A stretch of DNA of 64,000 nt from Verrucomicrobia bacterium UBA3761. Its GTDB lineage: Bacteria; Verrucomicrobiota; Kiritimatiellia; RFP12; UBA1067. The notes under the pieces were generated by a model. It was not told the DNA's origin. It did no database searches and worked only from the letters and a program-made list of their open reading frames with translations. A program made the translations under genes and the position numbers. Where the stretch lies: NCBI GenBank assembly GCA_002371135.1, contig DFGB01000045.1, forward strand, positions 6,373-70,372. The letters run 5' to 3'. How positions within the stretch are numbered: position 1 is the stretch's first letter; every line of letters starts with the position of its first letter. Positions 42,621-52,100 of the stretch are shown in pieces.

Positions 42621-44573
42621 TTACTTTTCGAGCGCGGCGGTGACGTCCGCGAGGACCTGGCGCAGCGCGGCCGGGACGCGGCGCGCGTCCTTGTTCACCG
42701 CAGTCGAATCCTTCGACGCCTTCTGGTCGTACTCGTCGTAGGAAGCGCCGACGGTGGCGATTTCCTTTTTCCAGCCTTCCTTGTCGACCTTGAGAATCTC
42801 CTTGAGCATCTCGGGGCAGACGGTGAAGCCGGGCTCGCCCTCGTTGTTGGAGAGGTCGATATCCTCGAACTTCGGGAGGTTGCCGATCGCCGTCTCGTTG
42901 GCGCCGACCTTGCCGTCGATGCGCTCGCAGATCCACTTGAGGACGCGCGAGTTGTCGCCGAAGCCCGGCCACATGAACTCGCCCTTGTCGGACTTGCGGA
43001 ACCAGTTGACGAAGTAGATCTTCGGCAGCTTGGTGGGATTGACGCTCGTGCGCTCCATCTCGAGCCAGTGCTGGAAGTAGTCGGCGACGTTGTAGCCGAA
43101 GAACGGGAGCATGGCCATCGGGTCGCGGCGGACCTTGCCGACATCGTTGGAGATGATGGCGGCGGTGACTTCGGAACCGGCGGCCGAACCCATGAACACG
43201 CCGTGGGTCCAGCTCTTCGCCTCGTTGACGAGCGGGATGGTGGAAGGACGGCGGCCGCCGAAGAGAATCGCGTCGATCGGCACTCCGGTGGGCTTCTTCT
43301 CGAACTTGCCGTTGAAGCCTTCCTTGTCGAGGACGGGGCAGTTGACCGCAGGCGCGGTGAAGCGCGAATTCTTGTGCGCGGCGACGTAGCCCATCTCCTT
43401 GACTTCAGCCTTCGTCATGCCGGGCTTGGGGCCCATGCGGCGCGCGTCGTCGACGCAGCGGTAGCAGGGATTGCCCTTCCAGTCGATGCCTTCCTCAGGC
43501 GCGTCGACGCCCATATCCTCCCACCAGATGTCGCCGTCGGGCGTGAGAACGACGTTCGTGAAGATCGTGTTCTTCTTGCAGGAGAGAAGCGCGTTGGGGT
43601 TGGAGAACTTCGAAGTGCCGGGAGCGACACCGAAGAAGCCGTTTTCGGGGTTGATGGCGTAGAGACGGCCGTCCGCGCCGGGCTTGAGCCACGCGATATC
43701 GTCGCCGATCGTCTCGAGCTTCCAGCCTTCGAGCTTGGGCTGCATCATCGCGAGATTCGTCTTGCCGCAGGCGGAGGGGAACGCCGCCGTGACGTGATAC
43801 TTCTTGCCCTCGGGCGAGGTGAGGGTCAAAATGAGCATGTGCTCGGCCATCCAGCCCTGGTCCTTGGCGAGCTTGGAAGCGATGCGCAGGGCGAAGCACT
43901 TCTTGCCGAGAAGCGCGTTGCCGCCGTAGCCCGAACCGAACGACCAGATTTCGCCGTCCTCGGGGAACTGCGTGATGTACTTGTCCTCGATCCTCTTCGC
44001 GCAAGGCCACGCGACGTCCTTCTGGCCCTTCTTGAGAGGAGCGCCGACGGAGTGGATGCAGGGGACGAAATCGCCGCCCTTGTCGAGGAACTTCATCACG
44101 GCGTCGCCGGTGCGCGTCATGATGTCCATGTTCACGACGACGTAGGGCGAGTCGGTGAGCTCGATGCCATACTGCGTGATCGGGTTGCCGATCGGACCCA
44201 TCGCGAACGGGATGACGTACATCGTGCGGCCGGCCATGCAGCCCTTGTACGCCTTCTCCATCTTCTTCTTCATCTCGACGGGGTCCATCCAATGGTTCGT
44301 GGGACCGGCGTCGATTTCATTCTTGGAGCAGATGAACGTGCGGCCTTCGACGCGCGCCACGTCGCTCTCGTGCGAACGCGCCAGATAGCACCCGGGGCGC
44401 TTCTTCTGGTTGAGCTTCACGAACTGGCCCTTCTTGACCATCATCTCGCAGATGGCGGTGTGCTCTTCCTTGGTTCCCTTCACGACCACGATCTTGTCGG
44501 GCGTGCAGATCTTGTTCCATTTTTCAACCCAGGCGGCTACCTTGGGATTCGCGAATTTCGGCATCTTTGCCAT
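42621..44573 (-). CDS. pckG: Phosphoenolpyruvate carboxykinase (GTP)
   Basis: This 650-residue GTP-type enzyme interconverts oxaloacetate and PEP. The P-loop with the reactive cysteine is FPSACGKTNLAMM near residue 268. WEDMGVDAPEEGIDW, RRMGPKPG and ILFGGRRPSTIPLV are GTP-class signatures, and GAVMSS-type ATP-class motifs are absent. I start at the ATG at 44573 (AAGGAG upstream); the longer frame adds 12 residues. In gut anaerobes it often runs in the carboxylating direction to feed succinate formation, which is inference here. Confidence 0.96.
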   Translation of the reverse strand: MAKMPKFANPKVAAWVEKWNKICTPDKIVVVKGTKEEHTAICEMMVKKGQFVKLNQKKRPGCYLARSHESDVARVEGRTFICSKNEIDAGPTNHWMDPVEMKKKMEKAYKGCMAGRTMYVIPFAMGPIGNPITQYGIELTDSPYVVVNMDIMTRTGDAVMKFLDKGGDFVPCIHSVGAPLKKGQKDVAWPCAKRIEDKYITQFPEDGEIWSFGSGYGGNALLGKKCFALRIASKLAKDQGWMAEHMLILTLTSPEGKKYHVTAAFPSACGKTNLAMMQPKLEGWKLETIGDDIAWLKPGADGRLYAINPENGFFGVAPGTSKFSNPNALLSCKKNTIFTNVVLTPDGDIWWEDMGVDAPEEGIDWKGNPCYRCVDDARRMGPKPGMTKAEVKEMGYVAAHKNSRFTAPAVNCPVLDKEGFNGKFEKKPTGVPIDAILFGGRRPSTIPLVNEAKSWTHGVFMGSAAGSEVTAAIISNDVGKVRRDPMAMLPFFGYNVADYFQHWLEMERTSVNPTKLPKIYFVNWFRKSDKGEFMWPGFGDNSRVLKWICERIDGKVGANETAIGNLPKFEDIDLSNNEGEPGFTVCPEMLKEILKVDKEGWKKEIATVGASYDEYDQKASKDSTAVNKDARRVPAALRQVLADVTAALEK

Positions 44574-44704
44574 AATTGTTCTTGCTCCTTGAATACCCTC
44601 TTCGGGCATGGTTAAAGGTATTGGTGTGTATTATACCATTTGCGGCGCGAGGGGTCAAGAGGGGTGCGAAGAAATCAAGAGTCTCCGGCGGGGGCGGGCG
44701 CCTT

Positions 44705-46879
44705 TCACAGCAAGTGTTCGCCAGGGCCGAGATCGTGCACGGCGCCGCCTGGCATGACGACGCGCGCGCTCGCGCCTTCCGGGATGCGCGCCTTGAGCCG
44801 GAACTCCCCGTCCTCGAAGCGCCACTCCACCTCCACCTTGCCGCAGGCGGTCTCGACGCCCGCCTCGACGCGCCGGACGCCGCCGACCACGTTCGGTGCG
44901 ATGACGATGCGACTCCCTCCCGGCGCCGCCGGGTCGAGCGAAATGCCCGCGAGGCGCTTCACGAACCACGCCGAAATTCCCGTATAGCATGTGTGGATCT
45001 TGCTCGGCACGTCGCAGCTCCAATACTCCGGCCACGTCGTCTCGCCCTGCGCGAGGAAATAGCCATACGACGGCCGCTCGAGCGACATCAGATGGCGCGC
45101 CACGATTTCATCGTGCGGCCGCACCTCCGTCAGATACTTGAGCAGAACCGGCAGCCCCGACGAACCCATGCCGAGGTATGGATGGGCCCGCGTGATTTCA
45201 TCGTCGAAATGCGCTTCCTGCTCCGCGACGAGTTCCGCTGGCACGACGCCTGTCATCAACGCGAACGCGGTCGGCACCTGCAAACCCATCGGATAGATAT
45301 GGCGCTCCTTGTCGTAGAACCGCGCGTGGACTCTCCGCCGCAACGCCGCAGCGTCCGCCGCATAGCGCCGCGCGTCTTCATCGCGGCCGAGCGCCGTCGC
45401 GATCTTCTCCATCGTCGCGAGATTCATTATCCACACGCAGTTGTTGAAAAACCGCGCCTCGGGCGTGTCGGCGAATTCCTTCTTCCCCTCGGCCGTCCCC
45501 CAGTCGCCCAGGAAATTGAGCTTCCCCTGGCGATACGGCGCGAGAATGCCGTCCTTCGCGTGACGTGCGAGGAACGCGAGCCACTTCTCCGCGGCGGGAT
45601 ACACGGTCTCGAGAACGCTCTTGTCGCCATAGTTGAGATAGTGCTCCCAGGCGACGCTGAGGCCCGCGCTCGACCACATCGGCCCTCCTGCGTGGCGGTT
45701 CTCCTGCGGCGTCGTATGGTGCACCCAGCCGTCGGGCTCCTGCATGTCGCACCACTTGCTTACGTAGTCGGCGAGATACTCCCGGGCGTCGAACGTCGGC
45801 AGGTCGATCCCCCACGCACATGCGAACATCTCCTCGCCGTATCCAAGCCGCTCGCGGTGGGGGCAATCGGATGTGTAGCCCTCCGTGGTGCACATCCGGT
45901 ATGTCCAGATGTCGGTCTCGTAAATGCGGTTGAAAAGTTCGTTGTCGCATCGGAAGTATCCAGTGCGGCGCAAGTCGGTGCCGATCGCGAGCGCGGTCGC
46001 GTCCTGCGGCCGCGGTGGCGTCTTGAGCCCGGCGACGGTGAGGTAGCGCCCGGCGAGGTAGTTGAAGCGGTTGCGGAAGACGTCGTTAGTGCCGCGCGCG
46101 ATGTAGACGTTCAACTGCGCGAAATCCTGCCGCGTCGCTTCATCGTCGGCGCTCATGAGTTCCACGCGGTCGCCGGGCGCGAGGCCGTTCATCCGGAGTT
46201 CCACCCAGCCCGTGAAATTCGTGGCGAAATCGAACCGCCACGCGCCGTCTTCCATCTTCTCGACTTTCGCCGCCGGCCACGCGGCGAGGATGCGCGTCGG
46301 CTCGCAGCGCTGCGGCGTCACGGCGATGGACGCAGGGACGGCGCACTCCGCCGCCTCGACCCATTCCCCGCGCGCCTCCTCGCGCGCGTCGACGAGTTCT
46401 CCGCCGTTGTCGCGATACTTGCTGTCGCCCAGATTCCGGCAACCCGTCGTACGGCACTGCCACAGCGCCGCCGCGGCCAGAATTTCGCCGCGCACGCTCA
46501 GCGCCGGACGCACTTTCTCTTTGAAATATTCGTATCGCGCCCAACCGGGACCGGTCGCGACCAATATCTCGTTTTCGCCTTCGCGCAGCAGACGCGCGAC
46601 ATCGTACGCGACGTAGTTCACGCGGCGCGTAAGCCGCGTCAGCGCCGGCGCGAGGATCCTGTCGTCCGCCTTCACTCCGTTCACGAACAGCTCGTGGTAG
46701 CCGAACGACGCCACATCGAGCCGCGCCTCCGCAGGCACGCTCCCAAGCCGCACGCTCGTGCGGTATTCTAGATGCTCCTCCGCCTTGGCGGCGGGATGGC
46801 GCATCCACGGCGCATCCCAGCCGGAGGCCTCCGCGACGCACACCAGCAACGCCGCGAAGGCGAAAACGGGCGGGCGCAT
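44705..46879 (-). CDS. GH78 alpha-L-rhamnosidase
   Basis: This 724-residue secreted enzyme releases terminal L-rhamnose. The signal peptide is MRPPVFAFAALLVCVAEA. N-terminal beta domains precede the (alpha/alpha)6 barrel. The GH78 motif SDCPHRERLGYGEE near residue 336 carries the catalytic Asp and Glu. NVYIARGTNDVFRNRFNY and GRYLTVAGL are from the N-domain common to GH78. The start codon overlaps the GH27 stop by one base (TGATG). With rhamnulokinase in the window, rhamnogalacturonan is a plausible source of rhamnose. Confidence 0.92.
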   Translation of the reverse strand: MRPPVFAFAALLVCVAEASGWDAPWMRHPAAKAEEHLEYRTSVRLGSVPAEARLDVASFGYHELFVNGVKADDRILAPALTRLTRRVNYVAYDVARLLREGENEILVATGPGWARYEYFKEKVRPALSVRGEILAAAALWQCRTTGCRNLGDSKYRDNGGELVDAREEARGEWVEAAECAVPASIAVTPQRCEPTRILAAWPAAKVEKMEDGAWRFDFATNFTGWVELRMNGLAPGDRVELMSADDEATRQDFAQLNVYIARGTNDVFRNRFNYLAGRYLTVAGLKTPPRPQDATALAIGTDLRRTGYFRCDNELFNRIYETDIWTYRMCTTEGYTSDCPHRERLGYGEEMFACAWGIDLPTFDAREYLADYVSKWCDMQEPDGWVHHTTPQENRHAGGPMWSSAGLSVAWEHYLNYGDKSVLETVYPAAEKWLAFLARHAKDGILAPYRQGKLNFLGDWGTAEGKKEFADTPEARFFNNCVWIMNLATMEKIATALGRDEDARRYAADAAALRRRVHARFYDKERHIYPMGLQVPTAFALMTGVVPAELVAEQEAHFDDEITRAHPYLGMGSSGLPVLLKYLTEVRPHDEIVARHLMSLERPSYGYFLAQGETTWPEYWSCDVPSKIHTCYTGISAWFVKRLAGISLDPAAPGGSRIVIAPNVVGGVRRVEAGVETACGKVEVEWRFEDGEFRLKARIPEGASARVVMPGGAVHDLGPGEHLL

Positions 46880-48153
46880 CACTCTTCTATCTCCATCAGC
46901 ACGGACGCGTGCGGCGCCAGGCGGCGCGTGTAGCCGAGCGCCGTCACGTCGCGCTCCTTGCCGGATAGATTGAATATCGCGAGGAACCGCCCGCCCTTTG
47001 AATTGGCGGAGACGATTGCGCATTCGTCCTTCGTGCAAATAACCGGTCTGGGCGAACGCCCGTCGCGCTGCGCGGCGAGAATCTTAGAGTCCGTGAGGAG
47101 CGCGAGCGTATCCTTGTCACCGGCGAGCTGCGGCAGGTCCGCGCCGATGAAAAGCGGCGAGCGGCATATCGCGAAAAAGTTCATCAGCGTGCGCTGCTCG
47201 TCTTTCGTCAGACGCGTCTTGCGTCCCGAGGCGGAGTCGAGGCTCCACCAGTGGCCCGTCACGCCAAGCTTGCCGAGCGGAATCATGTCGCAGTCCGGCC
47301 ACGTGCCTTCGCGCACGCCCGCCTCCAGCCATTCGCACATTATCGGCACCAGATGCTCGATATGCCCCCACGAATCCCAGACGTCGTTCACGACTCTCCA
47401 CATGTTCGCCTTCGTCTGCAAATCCGCGGCCGCCTCGAGAGGCGTTTCGCCCGGCGACGTGGAGAAGACGATCTCGCGGCCGCACTTGTCGATCGCGCGG
47501 CGGATCATCGCGACTTCCTCCTCGCGATATACAGGCGCGGAAAGATCGTCGCACTTCACAAAATCGACTCCCCACGACGCGTAGAGCTCGAAAATGGAAT
47601 CGTAATATTCCTGCGCGCCGGGACGCTCCGCGAGGACCGTGCAGTTGTCGCGCAGCCAGACGCATTCAACCTTGCCGTCCGTTATCATGTCGCACGTCAC
47701 GCCGTCGGCGCCCTTCACCGGAAGCTTCTTCGCGACCGCTTCCTTCGGCACGCCGCGCATTATGTGGATGCCGAACTTGAGCCCCTTGGAGTGCACATAG
47801 TCCGCGAGCGGCTTGAACCCCTTGCCGTCCCTCGCCGACGGGAAACGGTTCGGCGCGGGCAGGTAGCGCCCGAAGGCGTCGAGCGTGTATAGCGGATTCT
47901 CCTGGTTGTAGCCGAGCAGCCCCTCGTTCTGGACCGTCCAGCGGATGTCGCACACGGCATATTCGTATCCTGCGGCCGCGAGGTGCTTGGACTGGAAATC
48001 CACATTCGCGCGAAACTGCGCTTCATTCACGGCCGCGCCGTAGCAGTCCCACGAATTCCAACCCATCGGCGGAGTCTTCGCCCACGAAGCGAAATCGCCC
48101 GCATACGCGCCGGCCGCCAGGCCCGCGCACAATAACGTAGTAGTCAGTTTCAT
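46879..48153 (-). CDS. GH27 glycosidase (alpha-galactosidase-like)
   Basis: This 424-residue secreted enzyme has signal peptide MKLTTTLLCAGLAAGAYA. The clan-D barrel starts TPPMGWNSWDCYGAAVNE. The nucleophile Asp is in FVKCDDLS near residue 203, and the acid/base Asp lies further on in the WRVVNDVWDSWGHIEHL region. The C-terminal all-beta domain ends LAPHASVLMEIEE. GH27 covers alpha-galactosidase and beta-L-arabinopyranosidase, so substrate is not fixed. I start at the ATG at 48153; the longer frame lacks a signal peptide at its N-terminus. It is coupled to the GH78 gene. Confidence 0.92.
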   Translation of the reverse strand: MKLTTTLLCAGLAAGAYAGDFASWAKTPPMGWNSWDCYGAAVNEAQFRANVDFQSKHLAAAGYEYAVCDIRWTVQNEGLLGYNQENPLYTLDAFGRYLPAPNRFPSARDGKGFKPLADYVHSKGLKFGIHIMRGVPKEAVAKKLPVKGADGVTCDMITDGKVECVWLRDNCTVLAERPGAQEYYDSIFELYASWGVDFVKCDDLSAPVYREEEVAMIRRAIDKCGREIVFSTSPGETPLEAAADLQTKANMWRVVNDVWDSWGHIEHLVPIMCEWLEAGVREGTWPDCDMIPLGKLGVTGHWWSLDSASGRKTRLTKDEQRTLMNFFAICRSPLFIGADLPQLAGDKDTLALLTDSKILAAQRDGRSPRPVICTKDECAIVSANSKGGRFLAIFNLSGKERDVTALGYTRRLAPHASVLMEIEE

Positions 48154-48225
48154 GTTTCTCAAGTTCCTTGCTGCGGCGAATATTCTACCATATTGCGCGG
48201 AAAAACACAAATCGCGCTTTGCCTG

Positions 48226-48882
48226 CTATTCGCCGCCAAGAGCCGCGAGACGCCGCTGCAAGCGCTCGATTTCCCCGCGCAGCCGCGCATTCTCTTCCTT
48301 GAGACTGGCGATTTCCCCGTTCTGCGCCGTGCGCCTCCCGAGCCGCACGGCCGTCATGCGCTCGCGAATGCCGCCGTTCTCCCGGAAATCATCCTGCTGC
48401 GCATCGATCAACTGCTGCAGCATCCACATCGTCTGGGAAATCACTGTTATCATCGCATTGCAGAATTCCTCCTTGCCGCATCCTTCCAGAAACACCGCCC
48501 ACCCGTCCCACTTGGAATGTTCCGCCGCGAACTTCCGCAGCTTCGGCGTCCTCGAATGCCCTGCACCCCAGCGTTCGAGACGATCGAACTTCAGGCAGTC
48601 GATATAATCTTCGAGAAGCTCGCCAAGCGATGCACGCGCCACATTCGTAAGCTTCAATTGCGTCTCGAGACTTGTGGCGGCCGCCTCGCTGCCCTCGACG
48701 ATATTCTGCTTGCAGCTCCTCGCCGCCTGTACCATCTGGTCGACCGTGCGATCCCCGTACTTTGGCAGAAACCGCCGGCAAAATAGCTGCGTCGCCTGGC
48801 ATATCATATCGCTCTTATCGTAGACGATCAGCTTCCGGTATCCGCCGTGCGGATGGATAATCTGTGGATTTCCTGTGCTCAT
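48226..48882 (-). CDS. Four-helix-bundle suffix domain protein with coiled-coil tail
   Basis: This 218-residue protein of the S23/four-helix-bundle family has the core at residues ~15-130 (YRKLIVYDKSDMICQATQLF, DRTVDQMVQAARSCKQNIVEG, LTNVARASLGELLEDYIDCL). The suffix part follows (RTPKLRKFAAEHSKWDGWAV), then a C-terminal leucine-rich coiled coil (NGEIASLKEENARLRGEIERLQ). Family members fold like the accessory protein Avd of diversity-generating retroelements, but no reverse transcriptase or variable repeat is present here. Function is unknown. Confidence 0.85.
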   Translation of the reverse strand: MSTGNPQIIHPHGGYRKLIVYDKSDMICQATQLFCRRFLPKYGDRTVDQMVQAARSCKQNIVEGSEAAATSLETQLKLTNVARASLGELLEDYIDCLKFDRLERWGAGHSRTPKLRKFAAEHSKWDGWAVFLEGCGKEEFCNAMITVISQTMWMLQQLIDAQQDDFRENGGIRERMTAVRLGRRTAQNGEIASLKEENARLRGEIERLQRRLAALGGE

Positions 48883-48938
48883 ACTGCGATTTTACCACAA
48901 TCCCCCAACTTTGCGCAAGGGGGAAATTTGAGATTTTT

Positions 48939-49075
48939 TGGGAGGGTTGGGAGGGTTGGGAGAATTGGGATAAATTGGGAGGATTGGGATTATTGGGAAA
49001 ATTAGGCGCTATAGACTCTCCCAATCCCAACTCTCCCAATCTATCCCAATCCTCCCAACTATCCCAACCCTCCCA
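48939..49075. repeat. Inverted word-hairpin (TTGGGAGG word)
   Basis: The left arm 48939-49000 iterates GGGAGGGTTGGGA / AATTGGGAT. The right arm 49016-49075 iterates the complement (CTCCCAATCCCAACTCTCCC). The loop is about 15 nt. It follows the terminator of the 1807-residue adhesin gene on the minus strand. Confidence 0.85.
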
Positions 49076-49108
49076 CAAAAACAAGCGGGCGGGGTTGCCC
49101 CCGCCCGC
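49076..49108 (-). terminator. Rho-independent terminator of the adhesin gene
   Basis: GCGGGCGGGG (49085-49094) pairs with CCCCGCCCGC (49099-49108). On the minus strand the stem is followed by TTGTTTTTGT. It lies ~60 nt after the adhesin stop. Confidence 0.8.
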
Positions 49109-49164
49109 GCTTCGGGAGGGACGCGCTTCAGCGCGTCCACACCCGTTGTCAAGGCATTCAAGCC

Positions 49165-52100
49165 TCAGCCCTGATCGTCGTCGCCAACCACGACCGCCGG
49201 CGCGGTGGAAATCGGCGCCGTGCCGATCTTGACGTCGATGAAGCCCTGTTCGGTGCCGGGCTTGGCGATTTCAAGCGCCGTGCCGTCGGACTGACCATGC
49301 TCCGTCGCCACGGCCTCGCCGCCGAGCGTGGCGTGGGTCGTGATCAGATAGTAGAGGCCGGCCGGAACCGTCACGCTGGCCTTGCCTTCGGCGTCGAACA
49401 CAAGAGCGTCGGCGAGGACGTCCTCGACGAGACCCTCGGCGAAGCCGTCGATCGTCACCGTCCAGGCGCCCGCTTCGCCCACAGCCTTGTAGCTGAAGTA
49501 GCTGCCGTCGAAGCCTTCCACGACCGTGGCCGCGGCTTCCGCGATGGCATCTTCCTCGGTCTCGGCGGTCGACGCATAGGACGACGCAGGGTCGTTCGGA
49601 TCGAGCCCGCCGGCGACGAGGTAGAGGCCGGCCGGATTGTCGCCGTCGGCCGCCCTGTATTCGAGCGTGCCATACGCCTCGCCAGCAACCGTGAGGGCGA
49701 AGTCGCCCTTGAGAGTCGCTCCATCAGGAACGGTCACCGGGACTACGCAAACATCAGCCTCAGGCGCTGCTGCCACGTTGACAGTCACAATCTCAAGGCG
49801 GTTGTTCTTGTTGAGAACAAGCGAACCGCTGAAGTTGTCGAGCAACGTAATCTTGTAGGCGACGCCTTTCGTATTGCTCGAATTGAAGAACGTGAGTTTC
49901 TTCGTGCCCGTAACCTTCGAGAACGTGACGAGATACTTGTCAGTAGTATCGGCATAGCCATTGTTAATCACGAGGTCGGATTCAAGGCGAAGGATACCAT
50001 TTACACCTGTCGAATTTCCTGAACTCTTGAAGAAACCACCCTTGCCAAAGCCATTGCTCATAACAAGTGTTTGGCCCGCTCTGTTCACATATGCATTGGC
50101 ATTGAATGCAGTTGTAGGCGCCCAGGCGGCATCATACGTGCCATTCCAGGAGTTCGCGAATTTCGTATAGCCAAGTGCAGTATCCGCATTCGTGAAACGA
50201 ATTACGCCAGTGCCCTTATTGCCCCAAATGCAGGAGTTCGGAACCGTGAGTGTTCCGTCGACGGTTAGTTCGCCGAGGAGGACGACGTTTGCAGCGGTCC
50301 ATGTCGCCGAGGAGGCAACTGTGGCGGAAGCGCCAGTGTCGACGTAGATTACCTGCCCGTCGCCGGCATAGTTTGAACCGAACGCGACGCGGCCATTCAT
50401 GGAATTCGCATCAATGGTGACATTGCCGGTGAAGCCGGAGACATCGCCGGTGAAGCTCAAGGTGAGGCGGCTCGTCGTATTGGCGACCGTGAGAGCGCCA
50501 GAGCCGGTCAGCTCGCCGGAGAATGCGACAACCGTATCTGCGCTGTAGGAGCCGGCAAGAGTCAAGCCGTCGCCGACAAGTTCAATACCGCTCGTCACGG
50601 GGCCCGTCAACGTGCCGCTGACCGTGAAGCCGTTGAAGGCGAGCTTCGAGTTGGCGCTCACGTACTTCGAAGGATCGAAGGCGAATGCGTAGTCGCCGCA
50701 GACTTCAAACGTGCCGGCCCATGTTTCGGAGCGGAGTTTCGCGGGAAGCGTGTTCTTGCCCTCGGAATCGCCGTCGGCGTAGAAGAGCAGGTACTCCATC
50801 CTGTTGTCGGCAACGCCTGAACCTATCGCGATGCGACCTTCGCCGGAGATGGTCGAGATACCGTCGAATGCATTGTTCACGGCCGTGCCATCCAGCAGCG
50901 TGACAGTGATGCCCGCAGGAACGACCAGCGTGCCGCCCGTGGCGAGCCCCTGCGTCCAGGGCGTCCAGTTGTTGGCGAGTTCAAGCGTCGCGTCCTCGGG
51001 GAAGTAGTAGCGCGAGCTGCCAAACGTGTAGGTGCCGTCCGTGAGTTTGATTGTCACAGGGCCGACATCGTCGGATGCCTTGACGAAGGTGATGGTATGG
51101 AAATTCGCCTTGTTTCCGCCGAGGTTCTCGGGCGTGAAGTCGCCGGTGAGCTTGACGGTCATGGTCGGATTGCCGCTTGCCGCAAGGGCCGCTGCATACG
51201 CTTCGGCAAACGACGGATACCACGTGTCGTTGACTTTGGCGACGCCGGTTGCGACGGTGTAGAGGCCGGTTGCTTCATCGTAGGCGAAGTAGCATTCGTA
51301 GCCTTCCGGGATGAAGGAAGAGCCGAGAACATCGTCGCCCTTGGTGGGGTCGGCGCCGAACGCACCGCCGTAGACCTTGATCGCGGTGACGTCGTAACTG
51401 TTCCAGACGTTGAGCACTCTGGGAGCGAGTTCGCTGTTCCAGTGATACGTTCCCTCGGCGATGTTCTTGAACGTGCCGCCGTTGATCGTGATGATGGCGC
51501 TCGCTTCCTTCGCCGTGCCCGCGCCGACGTAGACCGTCGCCTCGTAGGTCGACTGGTTGACGAACGTGCCGCCGTTGACGACGATGGAGCCCGTGCGCGC
51601 CCAAATGGCGATGCCCATATCCTCGGCATCCGCCGTGTTCACGATGGAGCCGTCGCCGGTGATCGTGAGCGTGCCAGTGCCGTTGTTGCAGAGCGTCGCG
51701 ACGCCGTCCGAAGTGAGCGTGAAGCCGTTCAAGTCGAGCGTGATGTCGTTCTCGTTCGCGTAGCGGACCGTCTCCGTGACGTTGGCGGTGAGCTTGACCG
51801 TCTCGCCGGCCTTTGCGGCTTCAAGCGCGGCCTGGACCGAGTCATAACCCGTCTCGCCGATCATCGCCGCATAGTAGTGAATCGTGAAGGTATACGTAGT
51901 CGGGTTTTCCTCGTCGTCGGACGTGCAGACGAGCTCCGCCGTGGTGATGGAGGAATCCTTCGAGACGATATCCTTGTCCACCGCCGAAACGACGAGCGTT
52001 CCGCCTGCGAGCGTGTAGGAGTTGGCGTTGGTGACTCCCGAGACATCAAGTTTGCCTGTTCCAACCTTGACGACATCGGGATTGCGATCCGTATTGTCCT

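Noticed and set aside
42240..44615. Plus-strand open frame of 791 codons opposite pckG
   Set aside because: A shadow of the PEP carboxykinase gene, which shows all GTP-type motifs.
44576..46771. Plus-strand open frame of 731 codons opposite GH78
   Set aside because: Antisense to a rhamnosidase with a complete catalytic motif; no independent support.
48226..48882. Diversity-generating retroelement
   Set aside because: Only the Avd-like fold is present; no reverse transcriptase, template repeat or variable repeat was found in the window.
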